The notes: generated by a model from the letters alone, not told the origin. 17,715 bases of DNA from an uncultured Leucobacter sp. (GCA_937872275.1 CALMSE010000208.1:1-17715); one strand, 5' to 3'; shown: positions 1 through 6,805, counted from the first letter of the stretch. Made by a program: numbers and translations.

Positions 1-130
1 CCTCGGAATCGGCCGCCTCAGGGGCCGGCGATGGCGCCTCCGCGCCGAGCGGGGCGGTTTCGAGGCCGTTCAGCTGCCCGGCCTCGGCGTTGTTCGAATG
101 TGCGGTCGTATCGTCGTGCTCACTCACCAT
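1..130 (-). CDS. Partial CDS, N-terminus of probable Rne/Rng family ribonuclease
   Basis: This minus-strand reading frame opens with ATG at 130 and stays open to the window edge, giving 43 residues beginning MVSEHDDTTAHSNN. An AGAGGAG Shine-Dalgarno sequence sits 10 nt before the ATG. The visible protein is acidic, rich in Ala, Glu and Pro and apparently disordered, with no domain to identify it. The proposal of an RNase E/G family ribonuclease is inference. In Microbacteriaceae such a gene, with a long disordered acidic N-terminus, commonly stands divergently next to a VKOR-family gene, as here. RNase E/G enzymes process rRNA and initiate mRNA decay in the cytoplasm. The start and strand are fairly secure; the function is not proven by the visible residues. 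Confidence 0.55.
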   Translation of the reverse strand, partial: MVSEHDDTTAHSNNAEAGQLNGLETAPLGAEAPSPAPEAADSE

Positions 131-150
131 CTCTGGTGTACTCCTCTGGA

Positions 151-172
151 CCGGGCGGAACGCGCCGCCCGG
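151..172 (-). promoter_or_regulatory. 5' leader hairpin before the partial ribonuclease gene
   Basis: CCGGGCGG (151-158) pairs perfectly with CCGCCCGG (165-172) across a 6-nt loop. On the minus strand the hairpin ends just 5' of TCCAGAGGAG, the Shine-Dalgarno region of the gene starting at 130. It therefore probably lies in that gene's 5' untranslated region and could affect ribosome access or mRNA decay. The minus strand shows no U-tract after the stem, so termination is less likely. Confidence 0.5.
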
Positions 173-371
173 AAAATTTGCCTGTGCGGCGTCTCCACCG
201 CAAAACCTGTGCCGTACGGAGCGGGTGCCCCGTACTCGGTCGCCGTGCGACCAAAAGACTGTTCGTACCGAGCGCTGGTTCGCGCGGGGTACCGCTCTCC
301 ATTATGGCACGCCCGTGCCGTCCCGCGTCACGCGCCCAGCCGGACCGCAGCCTCCGGCCGCCGCCGCGCAG

Positions 372-377
372 TAGGAT
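372..377 (+). promoter_or_regulatory. Candidate -10 element (TAGGAT), leaderless VKOR mRNA
   Basis: TAGGAT fits the TANNNT actinobacterial -10 pattern and lies exactly 6 nt before the ATG at 384, so transcription would begin at or next to the start codon. No good -35 is visible, which is common in leaderless actinobacterial promoters. The AGGA inside it could instead act as a short Shine-Dalgarno sequence. Confidence 0.5.
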
Positions 378-383
378 CGCCTC

Positions 384-995
384 ATGCGCACTGAGACGAG
401 CGGCCAGGGCCGACGCTCCGCCTTCGCGATCTTCAGCATCGTCGCGGGCGTCGTCGGCTGGATCGCCTCCTTCGAACTGCTCACCGAGTACCTCAAGGTG
501 CTGAAGGATCCCGACTACGTGCCGAACTGCTCGGTCAGCATCCTCGTCACCTGCGGGCCGAACATGGACTCCTGGCAGGGCTCGCTCTTCGGCTTCAGCA
601 ACACCATCATCGGGGTGTCGGCCTTCGTGGCGCCGATCGCCGTCGGGGTGGCGATCCTCGCAGGGGCCCGCTTCCGCGCCTGGTTCTGGTGGCTGTACCA
701 GCTCGGCCTGCTGGGCGGCTTCGTCTTCGTCTGCTGGCTGCAGTACCAGAGCATCTTCTCGCTCGGCACGCTCTGCCCCTGGTGCATGGTCGCCTGGGCC
801 GCGATGATCCCGCTGTGGTGGATCAGTCTCGGCTGGCCCTACGCCTCGGGAGAGATCCCCCTCTCCGAACGCGCACGGAGTCGCGCCCGCAGCCTCGCCT
901 CCTGGGCCTGGGTCGTCGTGCTCGTCAACGTGCTCGTCATCGCGGCCGTCGCCCAGTTCCAGCTCAACTGGTTCGCGGAGTTCGCGCGCGGCTGA
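384..995 (+). CDS. Vitamin K epoxide reductase (VKOR) family membrane oxidoreductase
   Basis: The 203-residue integral membrane protein has the VKOR family layout. There is a first transmembrane helix at about 12-33, then a periplasm-side loop with the shuttle cysteines Cys49 and Cys57. Further helices follow at about 75-95 and 100-122, then the active-site CPWC at 131-134 at the start of the next helix, and a last helix at about 172-192. GFSNTIIG (70-77) matches the conserved Ser/Asn region. Bacterial VKOR homologues use quinone to reoxidise a DsbA-like partner and so drive disulfide formation in exported proteins. No fused thioredoxin domain is present, so the partner must be encoded elsewhere. 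The gene is divergent from the partial ribonuclease gene and convergent with coaE. Confidence 0.93.
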   Translation: MRTETSGQGRRSAFAIFSIVAGVVGWIASFELLTEYLKVLKDPDYVPNCSVSILVTCGPNMDSWQGSLFGFSNTIIGVSAFVAPIAVGVAILAGARFRAWFWWLYQLGLLGGFVFVCWLQYQSIFSLGTLCPWCMVAWAAMIPLWWISLGWPYASGEIPLSERARSRARSLASWAWVVVLVNVLVIAAVAQFQLNWFAEFARG

Positions 996-1011
996 GCCCG
1001 AGCCCGCTCAG
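992..1011. terminator. Short inverted repeat across the convergent VKOR and coaE stop codons
   Basis: CTGAGC (992-997) and GCTCAG (1006-1011) are perfect inverted arms around an 8-nt loop and include both stop codons (TGA at 993-995, and TGA on the minus strand at 1010-1008). With only 12 nt between the genes this may be a minimal bidirectional terminator. The stem is short and has no T-tract, so the support is modest. Confidence 0.3.
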
Positions 1012-1604
1012 GCCCCGAGTCGGGTCCAGAGCTCGTCCACCTGATCGAGCGTGGCCTGTTCCGTGCCGCCCGTATCGATGACCGCATCGGCGACCGCCCG
1101 GCGAGCCGCGTCGCTCGCCTGATTCGCGATGCGCCGCTCCGCGTCGTCGCGCGTCATGCCGCGCAGCTCGACCATGCGCCGCACCCGCGTCGCCGCCGGC
1201 GCCTCGGTGACGATCACGAGATCCCAGCTCAGATCCGATCCCGCCTCGACGAGCAGGGGTACGTCGTAGACGACCACGGCGTGCGGATCCGCCTCCCCCG
1301 CCTCGCGAATGCGCCGAGCGAAGAGTTCCCGCACCGCGGGGTGCACGATCGCGTTGAGATCGGCGAGCGCCTCGGGGTCGCCGAACACGAGGCTTCCGAG
1401 GGCGGCCCGGTCGAGCGCGCCCTCGGCTGTCAGCACTCCGTCGCCGAAGCGCTCGCGGATCGCCGCAAGTCCAGGCGTGCCCGGCTCGACGACCTCGCGC
1501 GCCAGGCCGTCGGCGTCGATGTGCACCGCGCCGTGCTCCGCGAGCCTGCGGGCGACGGTCGACTTGCCGGAGGCGATTCCCCCCGTCAGCGCGATCAGTT
1601 TCAC
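1008..1604 (-). CDS. coaE: Dephospho-CoA kinase CoaE
   Basis: CoaE phosphorylates the 3'-hydroxyl of dephospho-CoA with ATP, the last step of coenzyme A synthesis, in the cytoplasm. With the GTG start at 1604 the protein is 198 residues. It begins MKLIALTGGIASGKST, with the Walker A P-loop at 8-16. The substrate-binding HIDADGLARE follows at 28-37, HP at 88-89, YDVPLLVE at 113-120 and the lid segment LRGMTRDDAERRIANQ at 147-162. An upstream GTG at 1628 would add eight residues, but it lies within the hairpin that follows rpsA and extends past the usual family N-terminus. The 1604 start has a -10-like TAGGGT 7 nt upstream. Unlike mycobacterial CoaE there is no C-terminal UPF0157 domain. The gene follows rpsA on the same strand. 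Confidence 0.95.
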   Translation of the reverse strand: MKLIALTGGIASGKSTVARRLAEHGAVHIDADGLAREVVEPGTPGLAAIRERFGDGVLTAEGALDRAALGSLVFGDPEALADLNAIVHPAVRELFARRIREAGEADPHAVVVYDVPLLVEAGSDLSWDLVIVTEAPAATRVRRMVELRGMTRDDAERRIANQASDAARRAVADAVIDTGGTEQATLDQVDELWTRLGA

Positions 1605-1611
1605 AGCTGCA

Positions 1612-1617
1612 ACCCTA
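1612..1617 (-). promoter_or_regulatory. Candidate -10 element (TAGGGT), leaderless coaE mRNA
   Basis: Read on the minus strand, TAGGGT lies 7 nt before the GTG at 1604 (intervening TGCAGCT). This matches the spacing seen before four other genes in the window. The element sits just beyond the rpsA hairpin, so coaE may be restarted from its own promoter after rpsA transcription ends. TAGGG could alternatively serve as a Shine-Dalgarno sequence. Confidence 0.45.
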
Positions 1618-1625
1618 CCGGGGAA

Positions 1626-1670
1626 CACCGAAGGCCCGGCCAGCGCGAAGCTGGGGCCGGGCCTTCGGTG
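1626..1670 (-). terminator. Strong hairpin downstream of rpsA, terminator without U-tract
   Basis: CACCGAAGGCCCGGCC (1626-1641) is the exact inverse of GGCCGGGCCTTCGGTG (1655-1670). The inner bases add an AGC/GCT pairing around a GCGAA loop with a two-base bulge, giving about 19 bp in total. It begins 7 nt after the rpsA stop codon. No T-run follows on either strand, as is usual for intrinsic terminators in high-GC actinobacteria. The alternative is an RNA-stabilising or attenuating stem between rpsA and coaE. Confidence 0.7.
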
Positions 1671-1676
1671 CGGTGA

Positions 1677-3131
1677 CTAGTTGCCCTCGAGCTGCTGCTT
1701 CAGAGCCGCGAGCGCCGCGTCGTCGGCAAGGGTGCCGCTCGACGCGCTGTCGCTCGAGAAGCTGCCCGAAGCGTCGGAGCTGCCGACCGGAGCATCGATC
1801 TGCGCGGTGAGCGCCTCGCCGACCTGCTTCTTGTGCGCCTCCCAGCGAGCCTGAGCGGCGGCGTACTCCTGCTCCCACTGCTCGCGCTGGGTCTCGAAGC
1901 CTTCCTTCCACTCCTGGGTCTCGGGATCGAAGCCCTCGGGGTACTTGTACTCGCCGTTCTCGTCGTACTCGGCGGTCATGCCGTACAGCGCCGGGTCGAA
2001 GTCGGTGCCCTCGGGGTCGACGCCCTCGTTCGCCTGCTTGAGGCTGAGCGAGATGCGGCGACGATCGAGATCGATGTCGATGATCTTGACGAAGACCTCC
2101 TGGCCGGCCGAGACGACCTGCTCGGCGAGCTCGACGTGCTGGCCCGAGAGCTCCGAGATGTGCACGAGGCCCTCGATGCCGTCGGCCACGCGCACGAAGG
2201 CGCCGAAGGGCACGAGCTTGGTGACGACGCCCGGGGCGATCTGGCCGATCGCGTGGGTGCGCGCGAAGACCTGCCACGGGTCTTCCTGGGTCGCCTTCAG
2301 CGAGAGCGACACGCGCTCGCGGTCGAGCTCGACCGAGAGCACCTCGACGGTGACCTCCTGGCCCACCTCGACGACGTCGCTCGCGTGCTCGATGTGCTTC
2401 CACGAGAGCTCGGAGACGTGCACGAGACCGTCGACGCCGCCGAGATCGACGAACGCGCCGAAGTTGACGATCGACGAGATGACGCCCTTGCGCACCTGGC
2501 CGGGCTTGAGGTCGGCGAGGAACGACGAACGGCTGGCCGACTGCGTCTCCTCGAGGAGCGCACGACGCGAGAGCACCACGTTGTTGCGGTTCTTGTCGAG
2601 CTCGAGGATCTTCGCCTCGATCTCCTGCCCCAGGTACGGGGTGAGGTCGCGCACGCGGCGCAGCTCGATGAGGGAGGCGGGGAGGAAGCCGCGGAGGCCG
2701 ATGTCGACGATGAGACCGCCCTTGACCACCTCGATGACGGTGCCGGTGACGACACCGTCGTTCTCCTTGATCTTCTCCACGTCGCCCCACGCGCGCTCGT
2801 ACTGCGCGCGCTTCTTCGACAGGATCAGACGGCCTTCCTTGTCCTCCTTCTGGAGCACGAGCGCCTCGACGCTGTCGCCGACCTGGACCACCTCGTCGGG
2901 ATCCACGTCGTGCTTGATGGAGAGCTCGCGCGAGGGGATGACGCCCTCGGTCTTGTAGCCCACGTCGAGGAGCACCTCGTCGCGGTCGATCTTCACCACG
3001 GTGCCCTCGATGAGGTCGCCGTCGTTGAAGAACTTCAGGGTCTTCTCGACCGCGGCAAGGAAGTCTTCGGCCGAGCCGATGTCGTTGATAGCGACCTGCT
3101 TGCTTGCCTTTTCGGTCGTTGCGTTCGTCAT
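1677..3131 (-). CDS. rpsA: 30S ribosomal protein S1
   Basis: S1 binds mRNA and helps place it on the 30S subunit. The 484-residue protein starts at ATG 3131 (MTNATTEKAS), with GGAG about 9 nt upstream; the frame is open further upstream but that part has no S1-like sequence. Four S1 (OB-fold) domains are visible at about 36-107, 124-191, 209-279 and 296-366. Domains 3 and 4 carry the typical VNFGAFVDLGG-DGLVHVSELS and VPFGAFVRVADGIEGLVHISELS signatures. Residues 380 to the end form an acidic, Gln/Ser/Ala-rich tail ending ALKQQLEGN, as in other actinobacterial S1 proteins, which have four rather than six S1 domains. It lies between polA and coaE on the same strand, with a structured leader upstream and a strong hairpin downstream. 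Confidence 0.97.
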   Translation of the reverse strand: MTNATTEKASKQVAINDIGSAEDFLAAVEKTLKFFNDGDLIEGTVVKIDRDEVLLDVGYKTEGVIPSRELSIKHDVDPDEVVQVGDSVEALVLQKEDKEGRLILSKKRAQYERAWGDVEKIKENDGVVTGTVIEVVKGGLIVDIGLRGFLPASLIELRRVRDLTPYLGQEIEAKILELDKNRNNVVLSRRALLEETQSASRSSFLADLKPGQVRKGVISSIVNFGAFVDLGGVDGLVHVSELSWKHIEHASDVVEVGQEVTVEVLSVELDRERVSLSLKATQEDPWQVFARTHAIGQIAPGVVTKLVPFGAFVRVADGIEGLVHISELSGQHVELAEQVVSAGQEVFVKIIDIDLDRRRISLSLKQANEGVDPEGTDFDPALYGMTAEYDENGEYKYPEGFDPETQEWKEGFETQREQWEQEYAAAQARWEAHKKQVGEALTAQIDAPVGSSDASGSFSSDSASSGTLADDAALAALKQQLEGN

Positions 3132-3258
3132 GTAAATGGTCTCCAGGATGGATGGGAAATCGGGCGGGGCGCGCACGTGAGCGGATGACCGGCATCCGCC
3201 CGCGCATGCCCTGCGCATGAGCATGGTTGAGTCGTCACAGAAGTGACGTTCCAGCTTA
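3132..3258 (-). promoter_or_regulatory. rpsA leader: candidate promoter and three tandem hairpins
   Basis: On the minus strand a -10-like TAAGCT occupies 3258-3253, so transcription would start near 3246 and give a leader of about 115 nt. The region holds three perfect stems: CGTCAC/GTGACG (3233-3248, 4-nt loop, close to the predicted start), GCGCA/TGCGC (3202-3216, 5-nt loop) and GCGGATG/CATCCGC (3181-3199, 5-nt loop). Ribosomal protein leaders often bind their own product. E. coli S1 autoregulates through leader hairpins, so a similar role here is a reasonable inference, not shown. No -35 is convincing. Confidence 0.45.
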
Positions 3259-3333
3259 TCGCGATTGCGGCACAGCCGCCACTCCCCCGTTTTCGCTCTT
3301 CCCCGGCCTCTCGCCCTCCGGACCGGATCGCGC

Positions 3334-5988
3334 TCAGTGCGCGGCGGCGTTCCAATTCGGTCCGCGCCCCACTTGCACCTCGAGCGGCACGGAGAGCTCG
3401 GCCGCTCCCCCCATCTCCTCGCGCACGATCGCCTCGAGCGCATCCCATTCTCCGCTGGCCACCTCGAACATGAGCTCGTCATGGATCTGCAGCAGCATGC
3501 GGGAGCCGAGATCGGCCTCGCGCATGCGCTGCTCGATGCGGCTCATCGCGATCTTGATGATGTCGGCCGCCGAGCCCTGGATGGGCGCGTTGAGCGCAGC
3601 CCGCTCCGCATTCGCGCGGAGGGTGCGGTTGGGGCTCGCGAGATCGGGGAACGGGCGCCGGCGGCCGAAGATGGTCTCGGTATAGGTGTCGACCTTCGCC
3701 TGCTCCACGACGCGGCGCAGGTAGTCGCGTACGCCGCCGAAGCGGTCGAAGTAGTCCTCCATGAGCTGCCGCGCCTCCGGCCCGCTGAGGTTCAGCTGCT
3801 TCGCGAGACCGAACGCCGACAGCCCGTAGGCGAGGCCGTACGACATCGCCTTCACCTTCGAGCGCTGCTCCCCGCTGACCTCGGCCGGCTCCACCCCGAA
3901 GATGCGGGAGCCGACGAAGCGGTGCAGATCCTCGCCCTCGTTGAAGGCCCCGATGAGGCCTTCGTCGCCCGAGAGGTGCGCCATGATCCGCATCTCGATC
4001 TGCGAGTAGTCCGCGGTCATGAGCGTCTCGTAGTCGGGCGAGTGGATGAAGGCCTCGCGGATGCGGCGGCCCTCCTCCGTGCGCACCGGGATGTTCTGCA
4101 GGTTCGGGTCGGTCGAGGCGAGACGCCCCGTGCTCGCGGCGTTCTGCAGCAGGGTGGTGTGGATCCGCCCGTCCTCCCGCACGGCCTTGATGAGGGTCTC
4201 GACGATCTGGCGCAGCTTGTTCGCGTCGCGGTGCGCGAGCAACGCGTCGAGGAAGGGGTGCGGGTTCGTGGACTGCAGCTCGGAGAGCGCCGCCGCATCG
4301 GTGGTGTAGCCGGTCTGCGTCTTGCGGGTCTTCGGCATGTCGAGCTCGTCGAAGAGCACCTCCTGCAGCTGCTTCGGCGACGACAGGTTCACCTCGCGGC
4401 CGATCGCGGCGAAGGCCGCCTGCTCGTAGCCCTGCACCCGGTCGCGCAGCTCGGCCTCGTGCGCCTGCAGCAGCGGGCGGTCGATCTGCACCCCGCGCTC
4501 CTCGAGCACCGCGAGCACGGGGATCAGCGGCAGCTCGATGTCGCGGTAGACCCGCTCGGTGCCGCCCGCGAAACGGGATACCATCTCGGCGAGCGCGCGC
4601 ACGATGTACCAGGCGATCGCCTCGGGACCGGTGCCGCCGTCCGCCTCGGGCAGCAGCTGGTTCGGGTCCGCGACGGGCAGCTCCTCGCCGAGGTAGCGCT
4701 GCACCGCATCGGCGATCGTCTTCTCCGGAGTGGCGGGGCGGATCAGGAACGCCGCCACGAGGGCGTCGCCCGCGATGCCGGAGATCGAGACGCCGGCGGC
4801 GAGGGCGAGCTTCAGCTGCGCCTTCGCGTCGAAGAAGACCTTGGGCGCGTCGGAGGCGAGCCAGGCCTCGAACTGCGCGTAGTCGCGCCCGCCCGGCTGC
4901 CAGCGCAGCAGCACCGTCGAGTCCGGCGTCGCGAGCCCCACCTCGAGGCCGCCGAAGCCCTCCACGATGTGCACCGCGGGCGCATGGGCCTTCGCCAGCC
5001 AGTCCCCCAGCTCCTCGTCGAGCAGCATGCGCGCCTCGGGCAGCTTCGGCGCGAGCGCCGCGGCCCCGTTCGAGCCCGCAGCGCCGACCGGCACCTCGGC
5101 GCCCGCGATCTTGCCGACGCGCTGCAGCAGCGTGCGGAACTCGAGCTTCGCGAACACCGGCTGCACGAGCGACATGTCGATGTCGCCGCGTTCGAGTTCT
5201 TCGAGCGTCACGTCGAGCTCGACGTCGCGGACGAGGCGGTTCAGGCGCCGGTTGCGCTCGGCGAGGTGCGCGTTCTCCCGCAGACTCTCGCCGACCTTGC
5301 CGGTCACCTCGTCCTGCCGCCGCAGGAGCTCTTCGAGCGAGCCGAACTGATTGATCCACTTCACCGCGGTCTTCTCGCCCACGCGCGGAACCCCGGGCAG
5401 GTTGTCGCTCGTCTCGCCGACGAGGGCCGCGATCTCGGGATACTGCTCCGGCCTGATGCCGTAGCGCTCCATCACCTTCTCCGCGTCGTAGCGGGTGAGT
5501 TCGCTCACCCCCTGCTTCGAGGGGTAGAGCAGCGTGATGCGGTCGTCGACGAGCTGGATCGTGTCGCGGTCGCCCGACACCACGAGCACCCGGTAGCCGG
5601 CCTCGGCGCCGCGCGTGGCGAGCGTCGCGAGGATGTCGTCGGCCTCGTAGTTCTCCTTCTCGAGGGTCTTGATGCCCATGGCGTGCAGCGCCTCCTGCAG
5701 CAACGGCACCTGACCCTTGAACTCGGGAGGCGTCTCGCCCCGGGTGCCCTTGTACTCGGGGTATTCGTCGGTGCGGAAGGAATGGCGCGAGATGTCGAAT
5801 GCGACCGCGATGGAGTCGGGCTTCTCGTTGCCCAGCAGGTTGATGAGCATCGCGATGAAACCGTGGATCGCGTTGGTGTGCTGGCCGCTCTGCGTCTGGA
5901 AACTGTCGACCGGGAGCGCGTAGAAGGCGCGGAAGGCCAGCGAGTGGCCGTCGATGAGCATCAGCGTAGGCTTGGGTGTATTCGACAC
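3334..5988 (-). CDS. polA: DNA polymerase I
   Basis: Pol I fills gaps and removes RNA primers in replication and repair. The 884-residue protein starts at GTG 5988 (MSNTPKPTLMLIDGHSLAFR). The 5' nuclease domain (about 1-290) keeps the acidic metal ligands at D13, EADD (115-118), SGDRD (138-142) and GETSDNLPG (191-199). Residues about 315-490 correspond to the 3'-5' exonuclease domain but lack the DxE metal motif (HIVEGFGGLEVGL stands in its place), so proofreading is probably absent. The polymerase domain has motif A DYSQIE (D660), motif B (RSKVKAMSYGLAYG, 709-722) and motif C HDE (836-838, catalytic D837). The length is typical of actinobacterial PolA. A TAGGGT element 6 nt before the GTG suggests a leaderless mRNA. 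The thioesterase gene diverges from the same 69-nt spacer. Confidence 0.98.
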   Translation of the reverse strand: MSNTPKPTLMLIDGHSLAFRAFYALPVDSFQTQSGQHTNAIHGFIAMLINLLGNEKPDSIAVAFDISRHSFRTDEYPEYKGTRGETPPEFKGQVPLLQEALHAMGIKTLEKENYEADDILATLATRGAEAGYRVLVVSGDRDTIQLVDDRITLLYPSKQGVSELTRYDAEKVMERYGIRPEQYPEIAALVGETSDNLPGVPRVGEKTAVKWINQFGSLEELLRRQDEVTGKVGESLRENAHLAERNRRLNRLVRDVELDVTLEELERGDIDMSLVQPVFAKLEFRTLLQRVGKIAGAEVPVGAAGSNGAAALAPKLPEARMLLDEELGDWLAKAHAPAVHIVEGFGGLEVGLATPDSTVLLRWQPGGRDYAQFEAWLASDAPKVFFDAKAQLKLALAAGVSISGIAGDALVAAFLIRPATPEKTIADAVQRYLGEELPVADPNQLLPEADGGTGPEAIAWYIVRALAEMVSRFAGGTERVYRDIELPLIPVLAVLEERGVQIDRPLLQAHEAELRDRVQGYEQAAFAAIGREVNLSSPKQLQEVLFDELDMPKTRKTQTGYTTDAAALSELQSTNPHPFLDALLAHRDANKLRQIVETLIKAVREDGRIHTTLLQNAASTGRLASTDPNLQNIPVRTEEGRRIREAFIHSPDYETLMTADYSQIEMRIMAHLSGDEGLIGAFNEGEDLHRFVGSRIFGVEPAEVSGEQRSKVKAMSYGLAYGLSAFGLAKQLNLSGPEARQLMEDYFDRFGGVRDYLRRVVEQAKVDTYTETIFGRRRPFPDLASPNRTLRANAERAALNAPIQGSAADIIKIAMSRIEQRMREADLGSRMLLQIHDELMFEVASGEWDALEAIVREEMGGAAELSVPLEVQVGRGPNWNAAAH

Positions 5989-5994
5989 GGTTCC

Positions 5995-6000
5995 ACCCTA
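5995..6000 (-). promoter_or_regulatory. Candidate -10 element (TAGGGT), leaderless polA mRNA
   Basis: On the minus strand TAGGGT is followed by GGAACC and then the GTG start at 5988, a spacing of 6 nt that would place the transcription start at or beside the start codon. The plus strand of the same bases reads CCCTACAAGG, where TACAAG (5999-6004) could serve the divergent thioesterase gene, so the two promoters may overlap. No clear -35 is seen. Confidence 0.5.
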
Positions 6001-6057
6001 CAAGGCGGCACCGACACACCCGAGGCGGAATCCCGCCCCCGACCGCGAGAGACCGAG

Positions 6058-6507
6058 ATGACCGACGCCTCAGCCCCCGTTGTTCCCAGCACCCCGACCG
6101 CCGACGCGGAGGGCCTCGCCTTCGTCGAGCGCATCGGTCTCGGCGCGTTGGCCGATCGGATGGGCATCGTCTTCACGGAGTTCACGCGCGAGCGCGCCGT
6201 GGCCACCATGCCGGTCGAGGGCAACACGCAGCCGATCGGCCTCGTGCACGGGGGCGCCTACGTCGTGCTCGGCGAGTCGCTCGGCTCGACCCACGCGAAC
6301 CTGCTCGCGCCCCCCGGGCACGTCGCCCTCGGCCTCGACATCAACGCCACGCACACCGGATCGGCGACCTCCGGGTTCGTCACCGCGGTGTGCACGCCCG
6401 TGCACGTCGGGCGCTCCGTCGCGGTGCACGAGATCGCGATCAGCGACGAGTCGGGTCGCCGCTGCTCGACGGTGCGGATCACGAACCTCTACAAGCGGCT
6501 CGACTAG
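6058..6507 (+). CDS. PaaI-family hotdog-fold acyl-CoA thioesterase
   Basis: The 149-residue protein is a single hotdog domain that would hydrolyse a CoA thioester in the cytoplasm; the substrate cannot be told from sequence. The signature GNTQPIGLVHGGAYVVLGES (55-74) contains Asn56, Gln58, the HGG turn (64-66) and an acidic residue, Glu73. Glu73 sits where the catalytic Glu of the Arthrobacter-type 4-hydroxybenzoyl-CoA thioesterase lies. LGLDINATHTG (91-101) and a GRSVAVHEIAISDE strand (118-131) follow, as in PaaI relatives. I chose the ATG at 6058 because the sequence becomes family-like from about residue 15; the frame is open upstream only as antisense to polA. The upstream GAGAG is a weak ribosome site. 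It is divergent from polA and convergent with the response regulator. Confidence 0.88.
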   Translation: MTDASAPVVPSTPTADAEGLAFVERIGLGALADRMGIVFTEFTRERAVATMPVEGNTQPIGLVHGGAYVVLGESLGSTHANLLAPPGHVALGLDINATHTGSATSGFVTAVCTPVHVGRSVAVHEIAISDESGRRCSTVRITNLYKRLD

Positions 6508-6574
6508 ATACCTGCAACAGAGCCGAGCCCGGGCGAGGGATCGAGGCCGGTTCTTCCCATCCAGGGCCGGCGCC

Positions 6575-6658
6575 GTCGCACAACTCGGAGATGTCACTGA
6601 TCTCGGACCGGATCGACGGTTTCGATCCGAGATCCGTGACATCTCCGAGATCTGCGAC
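6575..6658. repeat. 33-bp near-perfect inverted repeat with 18-nt spacer
   Basis: The arms at 6575-6607 and 6626-6658 match at 30 of 33 positions when one is reverse-complemented; the core is CTCGGAGATGTCAC. The spacer can pair further (GGATCGA with TCGATCC), so the RNA could fold into more than one long stem. It lies between two convergent genes, where a bidirectional terminator or a dispersed palindromic repeat would fit. Each arm also contains short related blocks (CTCGGAGAT, ATCTCGGA). There is no T-tract after it on either strand. Confidence 0.75.
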
Positions 6659-6787
6659 AGGGACAGCGGATCCCCACCGCTGCGGGACGTCTTCGGCCTG
6701 CGGCGGTCCTGCGCCCGGCCTCCGCGCACGGGGCTCGAAGGCCGGGCCGGTTCTATACCCGGAGCTGCGAAGTGCCCGCCACGCGAT

Positions 6788-6803
6788 GCGCTGCCCTCAG
6801 CGC
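6788..6803 (-). terminator. Hairpin at the 3' end of the response regulator gene
   Basis: GCGCTG (6788-6793) and CAGCGC (6798-6803) form a perfect 6-bp stem with a 4-nt loop, beginning 2 nt after the stop codon at 6806. It has no U-tract, so termination is plausible but not certain. Confidence 0.45.
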
Positions 6804-6805
6804 CG

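Larger units (their letters stand above)
131..383. other. Divergent intergenic region between the partial ribonuclease gene and the VKOR gene
   Basis: These 253 bases separate two divergent starts and carry the 151-172 hairpin and the VKOR -10 element at 372-377. Other structure is weak. GTACGG (214-219) and CCGTAC (230-235) form a 6-bp inverted repeat. CGTACGGAGCGG (213-224) recurs as CGTACCGAGCGC (264-275) with two mismatches. I could not place a convincing promoter for the minus-strand gene; TTGCGG with CAAATT 17 nt further on is the best pair, but it would put the transcription start inside the hairpin. Confidence 0.4.
6508..6805. other. Convergent intergenic region between thioesterase and response regulator
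   Basis: These 298 bases hold no credible gene. They contain a 33-bp inverted repeat (6575-6658), a hairpin at the response regulator's 3' end (6788-6803) and an isolated -10-like TATAGA on the minus strand (6757-6752). For a gap between two convergent genes it is unusually long and structured. Confidence 0.6.

Noticed and set aside
213..275. Operator-like direct repeats CGTACGGAGCGG / CGTACCGAGCGC
   Set aside because: Only two imperfect copies 51 nt apart; too weak to call a regulator site without comparison to relatives.
3181..3248. rpsA leader hairpins as ANTAR target RNA
   Set aside because: ANTAR sites need two hexanucleotide loops with A at position 1 and G at position 4; these loops are 4-5 nt. 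The 151-172 stem has a 6-nt loop but not that pattern and is single.
3132..3482. N-terminal extension of rpsA by 117 codons
   Set aside because: It overlaps the end of polA, contains leader hairpins and has no S1-like sequence. The ATG at 3131 has a ribosome site and the expected N-terminus.
3265..6507. A plus-strand open frame of over 1000 codons running through polA into the thioesterase
   Set aside because: It is the antisense of polA kept open by GC-rich codon use. Only the part from 6058 has family-like sequence.
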